Assembly: GCA_015486655.1 (NCBI GenBank)
Contig: WFRF01000069.1
Location: 1 to 6,935 of the forward strand
Reading direction: 5' to 3'
Origin: Caldifarciminota bacterium
GTDB taxonomy: Bacteria; Hydrothermota; 32-111; QNBC01
Length of the DNA: 6,935 nucleotides
Part shown: in pieces, positions 1 through 5,475 of the stretch
How the letters are laid out: the number at the start of each line of letters is the position of its first letter
Numbering within the stretch: position 1 is the first letter of the stretch
Translations under genes and position numbers: made by a program
Notes under the pieces: generated by a model
Told to the model about the DNA's origin: nothing
Database searches by the model: none
The model's input: only the letters and a program-made list of their open reading frames with translations

Positions 1-327
1 ATTTACGATGTTTCCGTTATGAGCTCCGACAATCTCGCCTTTACAATCATCATGGGGTTGTGCATTTGCTTTGGAAGGCGCACCGAATGTTGCCCATCTG
101 AGCTGTATAATACCCTTATATCCGCCCTTTTCGCCGAATTTGTATTCTTTTGATACCTCTTCGATAGTTCCTTTATCTTTAAATATTTTATATCCTTTAT
201 TTTTATCAAAAACGGCTATTCCCGCCGTATCGTATCCTCTGTAACTCAGCCTCTCCCCTGCCTTATTCAATATTCGCCCCAAGTCAGCGTTCCTTTCTTC
301 AAATACTATACCGAAAAAACCACACAT
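1..327 (-). CDS. glmS: GlmS-type class II glutamine amidotransferase, N-terminal part (partial at window edge)
   Basis: The first 109 codons of a class II (Ntn) glutamine amidotransferase are visible; the rest lies beyond the left edge. The protein begins Met-Cys-Gly, so Cys2 becomes the N-terminal nucleophile after Met removal. YRGYDTAGIAV (29-39), RWATFGAPSKANAQPH (77-92) and HNGNIVN (103-109) match in order the GlmS motifs YRGYDSAG, RWATHG.PS..NAHPH and HNGIIEN. In that family this domain hydrolyses glutamine and channels ammonia to SIS domains that convert fructose-6-phosphate to glucosamine-6-phosphate, the first step towards peptidoglycan and LPS amino sugars. The SIS domains are not visible, so a GlmS-like paralogue is possible; PurF is less likely because there is no propeptide and RGYD.AG is present. 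His of RWATHG is Phe81 here. The ATG is fixed by the Cys2 requirement and a GGAGGT Shine-Dalgarno 7 nt upstream. Confidence 0.85.
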   Translation of the reverse strand, partial: MCGFFGIVFEERNADLGRILNKAGERLSYRGYDTAGIAVFDKNKGYKIFKDKGTIEEVSKEYKFGEKGGYKGIIQLRWATFGAPSKANAQPHDDCKGEIVGAHNGNIVN

Positions 328-333
328 ATATTT

Positions 334-339
334 ACCTCC
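334..339 (-). promoter_or_regulatory. Shine-Dalgarno of the glmS-like gene
   Basis: On the minus strand GGAGGT lies about 6-7 nt before the ATG at 327. This is a near-perfect anti-Shine-Dalgarno match, and it confirms the start that exposes the catalytic Cys2. Confidence 0.75.
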
Positions 340-347
340 AACGGAAG

Positions 348-376
348 ATACTATCATATAATCGGAATGATTTCAA
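348..376 (-). promoter_or_regulatory. Predicted sigma70-type promoter for the glmS-like gene
   Basis: Reading the minus strand, a -35 TTGAAA (376-371) and a -10 TAGTAT (353-348) are separated by exactly 17 nt, with a TGA extended -10 element directly before the hexamer. The expected start site is near 341, giving a leader of about 14 nt that just contains the Shine-Dalgarno. This is an inference from consensus matching only. No operator or riboswitch fits in so short a leader; in particular there is no room for a glmS ribozyme. Confidence 0.55.
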
Positions 377-411
377 TAACAAATCCAACCTATATTTCCT
401 TCCTCTACTCA

Positions 412-440
412 TTGATTTACAGGGAAATTTCTGCTATATT
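412..440 (+). promoter_or_regulatory. Predicted extended -10 promoter giving a leaderless ABC-F mRNA
   Basis: TTGATT (412-417) and TATATT (435-440) are 17 nt apart, and TGC at 432-434 forms an extended -10 element. A start 7 nt after the -10 hexamer falls on or next to A447 of the ABC-F ATG. No Shine-Dalgarno lies in the 20 nt before that ATG; the nearest purine run, AGGGAAA at 421-427, is 19 nt away and inside the promoter spacer. Promoter position and the missing ribosome-binding site agree on leaderless initiation. Confidence 0.55.
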
Positions 441-446
441 CCTCTC

Positions 447-2279
447 ATGATTGTTGTTAACGGTTTGGTTAAAGATTACGGTACAAACAAAATATTCGAT
501 CATATTTCTTTTTCCGTTCCAAGTGGGAGGCATATCGGTCTTATCGGGGTAAACGGCTCGGGTAAAACAACTCTTCTAAATATTCTCTCCGGAAATGAAT
601 ATTTTGACAAAGGAGAAATTACAGGCATTAAAGGTAAAACAATAGGCTATCTGCCGCAAATTCCGGTCTTGCCGAAAAACATATCGGTTTATGACTACCT
701 TTTATCGTGTTTCAAAGATCTCCTTGATTTGAAAAGAAAAATCGATACTGAAAACGATCCCCAAATACAATATCGGTTAAACGAACAATTCGAGCATCTC
801 GGAGGGAAATTAATCGATTCCAAAATCGGTAAAATATGCTATCATCTTAACATTCCCGAAAAACTTAAAAACCAAGACATAAACATATTAAGCGGCGGGG
901 AAAAGAGCAGAGTCCTACTCGCTCATATTCTGCTTAGTGAACCTGACATCATTTTGCTGGATGAGCCTACAAACCATTTGGATATCGAGGGAATTATTTT
1001 TCTCGAGAATTTTCTGAAATCTTACAAAGGGACTTTCATTGTTGTAAGCCATGATAGGAAGTTCCTGAACAACTGCGTAGATTATATCTATTACATTGAA
1101 AATAGAACCGTAAATATTTACAATGGTAACTACGATAAATTTGAGGTTGAGTACGAACATGAGAAAAAACACCTCGAAAAGATACGAAAACAACAGGAAC
1201 AATACATCAAAAATACCGAGGAATTCATAAAAAAGAATATCGAGGGACAAAAGACAAAGCAGGCAAAATCCCGCATGAAACAACTTGATAAACTGGAAAA
1301 GATTAAATTGCCGAAAAAACACAAATCCCTCTCTTTGAATTGGAATGAAACATTCAGAAGCGGAAATGAAGTTTTGCACATAAAGAATTTATCTTTTTCG
1401 TATGATTCCCGAAAAATACTATCCGAAATAAGCCTTACTATTTATTCGGGCCAGAAAATTGCCGTAATCGGGAAAAACGGTGTAGGAAAAACAACCTTTC
1501 TAAAACTTATCGCAGAGGAATTAAAACCTTCCTCCGGTGCTATACTTAAAGGGAGCAATATCAGTATGGCTTACTACAGGCAGAAATTCCGCTTTGCAGA
1601 GAGTAATGAGCCTCTATTACAGATTTTTCTGAATGATACGGAACATTTCACCGTAGGAGAAGCCCGGTCAAAACTTGCTCTTGCCGGATTCTTTTCGGGA
1701 GATATGGAGAAAAGTTGGAATGATTTAAGCGGGGGAGAAAAGGCAAAGTATATGATTTTAAAATTAACCGTAGAAAACCCTAATGTTCTGTTACTTGACG
1801 AACCCACCAACCATCTTGATATACAATCGGTAAATTACCTTATAGAAATGTTAAACAACTTTCCCGGAACAATAATATTCACCTCTCACGACAGGACGTT
1901 AATAGAGTCGGTAGCTACGGATATTGCCATGATTGAGGACTGTAAAATAAAATTATTCGGTGTTGAAAATATGAACGATATATTTACCGAACTGGCAAAT
2001 AAACCGCTACGCACTAAAGCTTCCAATGTAAAAAAGCCCGATGTAAAAAAAATGATACGAAGTATTAAAGCTTCCATCAGAAGAATCGAGAGTGAAATAG
2101 AGACTATTGAAACAAGAATAGGCGAAATTGATGAGCAATTTGCCAATCCCGTTATTAATTCGGATTATAATAAGTTAAACGAACTCGTAAAAGAAAAAAA
2201 ACAACTGGAAAAAAATATAAAAAAATTGTACAATAATTATGAATCCGAAATAGAGGAACTATATAAGTATGAATCTTAG
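447..2279 (+). CDS. ABC-F family ATPase (ribosome-associated, Uup/YdiF-like layout)
   Basis: This 610-residue soluble protein has two ABC ATPase domains and no membrane segments, the hallmark of ABC-F proteins. These bind near the ribosomal E site and act in translation rescue or in resistance to ribosome-targeting antibiotics. Domain 1: Walker A GVNGSGKT (34-41), signature LSGGE (148-152), Walker B ending LLDEPTNHLD (170-179), H-loop SHD (201-203). Domain 2: Walker A GKNGVGKT (342-349), LSGGE (427-431), LLDEPTNHLD (449-458), SHD (480-482). All ATPase residues are intact in both. The linker (about 235-305) is a charged helical stretch with QKTKQAKSRMKQLDKLEKI (268-286), typical of the P-site-tRNA-interacting linker. 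A Lys/Glu-rich coiled coil (about 530-607) resembles the C-terminal domain of Uup/YdiF-type members. The start is supported by the usual MIVVNGLVKDYG opening. Its last 11 nt overlap the next gene, so the two are probably cotranscribed. Subfamily and antibiotic-resistance role cannot be decided by eye. Confidence 0.93.
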   Translation: MIVVNGLVKDYGTNKIFDHISFSVPSGRHIGLIGVNGSGKTTLLNILSGNEYFDKGEITGIKGKTIGYLPQIPVLPKNISVYDYLLSCFKDLLDLKRKIDTENDPQIQYRLNEQFEHLGGKLIDSKIGKICYHLNIPEKLKNQDINILSGGEKSRVLLAHILLSEPDIILLDEPTNHLDIEGIIFLENFLKSYKGTFIVVSHDRKFLNNCVDYIYYIENRTVNIYNGNYDKFEVEYEHEKKHLEKIRKQQEQYIKNTEEFIKKNIEGQKTKQAKSRMKQLDKLEKIKLPKKHKSLSLNWNETFRSGNEVLHIKNLSFSYDSRKILSEISLTIYSGQKIAVIGKNGVGKTTFLKLIAEELKPSSGAILKGSNISMAYYRQKFRFAESNEPLLQIFLNDTEHFTVGEARSKLALAGFFSGDMEKSWNDLSGGEKAKYMILKLTVENPNVLLLDEPTNHLDIQSVNYLIEMLNNFPGTIIFTSHDRTLIESVATDIAMIEDCKIKLFGVENMNDIFTELANKPLRTKASNVKKPDVKKMIRSIKASIRRIESEIETIETRIGEIDEQFANPVINSDYNKLNELVKEKKQLEKNIKKLYNNYESEIEELYKYES

Positions 2280-2697
2280 ATTCTCCTGTGATATGATGCT
2301 TTTTGATCTCGTCAGATGGTTACGATTTCTTGGTTATGATACCGAATACTCGAGATATAGACGTAGGGATAAAAACCGTATTTACCTCACTACTAATAAA
2401 AAACTCAAAGATGCAATTATACTTGAACATGTCTCGCTGGAAGAGAAACTAATCACACTTGAAAAATATTTTAAGATTATTGAAAATGCAAATCCGTTTT
2501 CCAGGTGCTCTGTTTGCAATGTAGTACTAGAAAATGCAGTTAAAGATGATATAGAAAAACTCCCGCCCTTTGTTAAAAGCAACTTCGACACTTTTAAAAA
2601 ATGCCCGAAATGCGGAAGATTATATTGGAAAGGTTCTCATTATGAAAATATGGTAAAATTTATCAAGGAACTATTCCCAGACCTCTTTAATTTCTGA
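2269..2697 (+). CDS. Mut7-C domain protein with zinc ribbon and degenerate PIN-like active site
   Basis: This 142-residue protein matches the Mut7-C family, a PIN-like nuclease fold followed by a zinc ribbon. F.CDMML.DLVRWLRFLGYDTEY (residues 5-27) is the family's opening, with Asp8 as the first active-site acid. The zinc ribbon is intact: C80-x2-C83 and C112-x2-C115, followed by the family signature YWKGSH (119-124). The stretch between GYDT and the LT strand is shorter than I expect for the family and lacks the usual DDEELL..A acidic helix. The LTRD motif reads LTTN (40-43), replacing the last acid with Asn43. It therefore looks like a binding protein or inactive nuclease; this rests on remembered family consensus. 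The ATG overlaps the ABC-F stop by 11 nt, and GAGGAA about 10 nt upstream could act as ribosome-binding site. Its 3' end overlaps the convergent gene by 27 nt. Confidence 0.8.
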   Translation: MNLRFSCDMMLFDLVRWLRFLGYDTEYSRYRRRDKNRIYLTTNKKLKDAIILEHVSLEEKLITLEKYFKIIENANPFSRCSVCNVVLENAVKDDIEKLPPFVKSNFDTFKKCPKCGRLYWKGSHYENMVKFIKELFPDLFNF

Positions 2698-3234
2698 TTC
2701 ACCCTGTTTTTCACTATGTTTTCCCCCTTTGCTCTTTTTTGAAGATACCTCGATGCCTTCGGACTCTATGTATTCTTTAATGGTTAATCCTCCGAATTTG
2801 GATTTTATCTCCTTTGCATAATAATTCGCAATCTGTCCCACGGTAAAAAACGATTTAATAAAAATTTCCTTATCTACTGTATTTATCATATATGCATATG
2901 AAAACGATACAATTCCCTCATTGCCTTCATCGTTAAATAGAATATTAAAGGCACCCGTAAGGCTCTGGCTGTTTAATTGCAATAGATATGCAAGCATTTT
3001 TGAATCAACGGGAATATTGAATATAAGATTTGAGTAAATGTTTATTATTGTTGTCCCGTCTTCCGAAGCAACTAAATTAATATTGACAATATTTTTATCA
3101 AAAAATGTCCCTATCTCACCGTCCTCATGTAAAAAAAGGAATTTCTCCAATTCTTTTTTGCTTTTCCCCTCAGATAATATACCGATTAATTGATTTCGCA
3201 GTGAATCGAGACCCTTATCTTTTCCCATTTTCAT
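2671..3234 (-). CDS. YbjN / type III secretion chaperone-like (TY3-fold) protein
   Basis: This 187-residue protein has no signal peptide or membrane helix and should be cytoplasmic. From about 27 to 149 it follows the alpha-beta3-alpha-beta-beta-alpha pattern of YbjN/CesT-like folds: a leading helix, strands around 48-74 (with TTIINIYSNLIFNIP), a helix MLAYLLQLNSQ (80-90), the GAFNILFND strand (94-102), a strand IVSFSYAYM (108-116), and a final helix ending AKEIKSKFGG (140-149). The L..LN.......F.I......I.F.Y motif order and the closing FGG are typical of YbjN-like proteins, whose type III relatives bind partner polypeptides. A hydrophilic Lys/Ser/Glu tail (about 157-187) follows. It is last in the minus-strand operon and overlaps the Clp-like gene by 20 nt, so a partner role with that protein is plausible (inference). 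An alternative ATG at 3228 (Met3) is equally possible; only a weak GGA precedes both. Fold assignment is by pattern. Confidence 0.65.
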   Translation of the reverse strand: MKMGKDKGLDSLRNQLIGILSEGKSKKELEKFLFLHEDGEIGTFFDKNIVNINLVASEDGTTIINIYSNLIFNIPVDSKMLAYLLQLNSQSLTGAFNILFNDEGNEGIVSFSYAYMINTVDKEIFIKSFFTVGQIANYYAKEIKSKFGGLTIKEYIESEGIEVSSKKSKGGKHSEKQGESEIKEVWE

Positions 3235-4549
3235 ATTCCAAGGTTATCTTATTGTTTTTTACATTTATAAAAACGTTGGATACTCCCTTTTTAACAAAAG
3301 CATTTACCACGGGAAGAGATATATAATCATCAATCATTTTGTTAACCTCCCGCCTACCCCTTTCTTTCTTGTAAGACTCTTCAGCGATATAATTGACCAC
3401 GCTGTTTGAGTATTTAATTTTTATGTTATACTCTTTGGAAATACGTTCAAGCACAACCTTGATGTTTCTTTTTGCAACCTTTGCCAACTCGTCGGGCTTT
3501 AATTTATTAAAAATAATTACATCATCAACTATAGATAACAGTGCATTTGAAATACCGTTCAAAGAATCCAAATAATTAGGTTTTCCTTTTTTATTAATAA
3601 ACCCTATACTGGCATGTTTCTCCGACAATTGATCGGACGGTATAAATATCACCGTATAATTCGAAAACGAATGTATATTACCGTCACTTCCAGGGAAATT
3701 CCCCTTTCCTATTGAATCAACCATGAAATTGACAATTGAGGGGTGTGCAAGATCAATTTTATTAAAAACAATCACGCCTTCATCTTTCCCTTCTCCTCCA
3801 CGCACTTTTATATTTCGGGAGAGAATATCCAGAAACTTGTCAAAATCCCACGCATCCTGGTATAAATCCATATCAAAATTCAGGAGGTTGAACTTATCTC
3901 CGGAAAAATATTTTGCTATGGCTTTTGCAAGTGAGTATTTTCCTGTCCCTACAGGTCCGAGAAAGAGAAAGATACCGTCAGGCCTTTCCGGTTTGACATC
4001 CAAACCCAATTTAACCATACGAAGAACACTCATTACCTTTTTTCTCGCCTGATTCTGCCCGGGAATACTTTTCTCAATGTATTTGTCCAGTAAATTCAGT
4101 TTTTTTATTCTCTCATATTTATTTTCGTCAAAGCCTATTTTTTTCATTTCGTTGTAAAATTTGTCCATATTCACATTGTATTTATTTAAGAATCCGGCGA
4201 TTTTTTTATCCTCTATTAGGGCTAAAAATAATTCAGGAGGAGTAACTTTTTTATTTTTATTTTCTCTCGCTATTTTCACGGCTCTTTTTAGTACCGCCTG
4301 AATTTCTTTTGTAACAATAATTGTATCCGATTGTTTTGCCTCGCCTATCAAATCTTCCGATTTCAGAGCTTTCTTTATCTTAATTACGGGAACAAAATAC
4401 TTCAAAAAACTCTTCTCTTCGGCTATAAATGCATATAAAAGGTGATAGAGAGACATTCTCCCGCTATGTTTAACGGCTATCTCTTTTGATATATCAAAAA
4501 TATTTAGCGACCTTTCCGATAATTCTTTTAATATTTTTTCCTTTCCCAT
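3215..4549 (-). CDS. ClpA-like protein with Clp N-domain and one degenerate AAA+ (D2-type) module; predicted inactive ATPase
   Basis: At 444 residues this is about half a normal ClpA/B/C (750-860) because the D1 ATPase is absent. Two Clp-N repeats occupy about 12-65 and 76-140 (MSLYHLLYAFI, VTPPELFLALI). A D2-type AAA+ module follows (about 152-440), opening with IPGQNQARKKV and FLFLGPVGTGK as in ClpA. Its catalytic elements are broken. Walker A reads GPVGTGKYS (198-206) with Tyr205 for Thr. Walker B reads VIVFNKIDLAHP with N263-K264 for Asp-Glu. Ile340 sits where the arginine finger is expected, the sensor-1 strand ends FIPSD, and the GYVG pore loop is missing. The sensor-2 arginine seems kept (GRR, 398-400). 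SIGFI (314-318) aligns with the ClpP-docking SIGLI of ClpA. I infer an unfolding-incompetent, perhaps ClpP- or substrate-binding protein. The TAATG junction with the upstream barrel gene and an AAGGGG Shine-Dalgarno support this start. Confidence 0.88.
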   Translation of the reverse strand: MGKEKILKELSERSLNIFDISKEIAVKHSGRMSLYHLLYAFIAEEKSFLKYFVPVIKIKKALKSEDLIGEAKQSDTIIVTKEIQAVLKRAVKIARENKNKKVTPPELFLALIEDKKIAGFLNKYNVNMDKFYNEMKKIGFDENKYERIKKLNLLDKYIEKSIPGQNQARKKVMSVLRMVKLGLDVKPERPDGIFLFLGPVGTGKYSLAKAIAKYFSGDKFNLLNFDMDLYQDAWDFDKFLDILSRNIKVRGGEGKDEGVIVFNKIDLAHPSIVNFMVDSIGKGNFPGSDGNIHSFSNYTVIFIPSDQLSEKHASIGFINKKGKPNYLDSLNGISNALLSIVDDVIIFNKLKPDELAKVAKRNIKVVLERISKEYNIKIKYSNSVVNYIAEESYKKERGRREVNKMIDDYISLPVVNAFVKKGVSNVFINVKNNKITLEYENGKR

Positions 4550-5475
4550 TATATTATCCCCTTAAATAATATATAAAATTTATTCTCTCTGTTATTTAAG
4601 TTTATCTCATATCTCGTATTAATGTCAAATCGGTTTTCGACAATCCATAAATCCACCGATGCAGATATTTCCCTTTCCGTATCGTATTTATCTAAGAGTA
4701 AATTGAGCCATACTCTCATAAATTCGCCCCTTCCGTTAATAAGATAGTATAGTTGATCAGGTGAATTATTCGTTATTTTCTTCCCCAACTCCCCCGTAAC
4801 GGAAATGGGACCGAAATTCAGATTTAAGTAACCTCCGTAAAGGTAATTTCCAAATGATTGCCTTAACAGCGTGTCAGCAGTTAAAGTATCATTCAAGCCC
4901 GCAAAAATTCCCATTTTTGCAAATCGTCCTATACCATCCGTAAGTGATGCCATTCTGTATAAATAGTAATAATATTTGTGCCCTACGGACAAGCTAACAA
5001 GAACTTTGTTGTAAGGCAGAGATATTTTGTAATCAAACTCAACCCCGTCGATCCTGTCGTTGAGAAAATTCTCATTTACAACGGGATAATGTATTGATGG
5101 TAATTCCAAAATAGATTTTGATAAGAAATAATCAAACTTCGGTATGAATCTCCCCACATTACATGAAAAGCCCCTGTATTTAAGCTTAAAAAGAGCATCC
5201 TTCAAATGGAATGAACCATTGTCAGTTGCTATGTAGGGGAATAGATTCGTTTCATGAAATGTAGCATACTCACCTTGGATAAACAAACTGAAATAATCGG
5301 ATAATTCATCTGTATATTTTAATCTGAATCTGAAAAGATCAAGGTGTGAACTGTCAATAATAGAGGAAGAAATTTCACTATTGTATCCGGTTTCAACCAA
5401 AGCCTTCAAATTCTGATTCTGGAAAGAAAAGAGAAGAACCGGTAACCCGAGAAGCAGGAAAAACAGTCGTTTCAT
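4549..5475 (-). CDS. Outer-membrane beta-barrel (porin-like) protein
   Basis: The 308-residue product starts with a clear signal peptide: MKR, then a hydrophobic core LFFLLLGLPVLLFSF, with cleavage expected near residue 17-20. The rest is a succession of 8-12-residue amphipathic stretches with alternating hydrophobic/polar residues and many Tyr/Phe, for example YFSLFIQGEYATF, VLVSLSVGHKYYYYLY and NYLYGGYLNLNFG. NVGRFIPKFDYFLSK and NDRIDGVEFDYKI resemble the GR..PkfG and DGV.F.Y features of porin-like FCB outer-membrane proteins. It ends in a strand, KFYILFKGII, as barrels usually do. Substrate and exact family are unknown. It is short for a 16-stranded porin (usually above 350), so perhaps 12-14 strands. 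It starts inside the stop of the subtilase-fold gene (TAATG) and its stop overlaps the Clp-like start in the same way, indicating translational coupling. It may anchor or receive the subtilase-fold protein; that is inference. Confidence 0.78.
   Translation of the reverse strand: MKRLFFLLLGLPVLLFSFQNQNLKALVETGYNSEISSSIIDSSHLDLFRFRLKYTDELSDYFSLFIQGEYATFHETNLFPYIATDNGSFHLKDALFKLKYRGFSCNVGRFIPKFDYFLSKSILELPSIHYPVVNENFLNDRIDGVEFDYKISLPYNKVLVSLSVGHKYYYYLYRMASLTDGIGRFAKMGIFAGLNDTLTADTLLRQSFGNYLYGGYLNLNFGPISVTGELGKKITNNSPDQLYYLINGRGEFMRVWLNLLLDKYDTEREISASVDLWIVENRFDINTRYEINLNNRENKFYILFKGII

Noticed and set aside
3..209. Minus-strand open frame of 68 residues inside the GlmS-like region
   Set aside because: It is out of frame with the Cys2-led glutaminase domain, which is continuous from 327 to the edge.
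328..446. A glmS ribozyme, riboswitch or small RNA in the intergenic gap
   Set aside because: The predicted leader of the glmS-like gene is only about 14 nt and the gap is filled by two promoters; no structured element is visible.
915..1379. Long open frame on the minus strand opposite the ABC-F gene (also 1130-1381, 1574-1810, 1886-2146)
   Set aside because: It lies opposite conserved ABC-F motifs and its Phe/Leu/Ser-rich translation is the usual complement of a Lys/Glu-rich gene; no ribosome-binding site or recognisable domain.
2590..2670. Possible terminator for the minus operon near the TTTTTT run read on the minus strand around 2590-2610
   Set aside because: Only a 3-bp CCG/CGG stem precedes the T run, too weak to call a hairpin.
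3761..3958. Sequencing error as the cause of the altered Walker motifs in the Clp-like gene
   Set aside because: Several independent sites differ (Tyr205, Asn263, Lys264, Ile340, missing pore loop) while the frame stays open and family-like, so one error cannot explain them.
3723..4052. Plus-strand open frames opposite the Clp-like gene (also 3105-3326 and 3393-3575)
   Set aside because: They run antisense to the conserved AAA+ region and show no motif or initiation signal.
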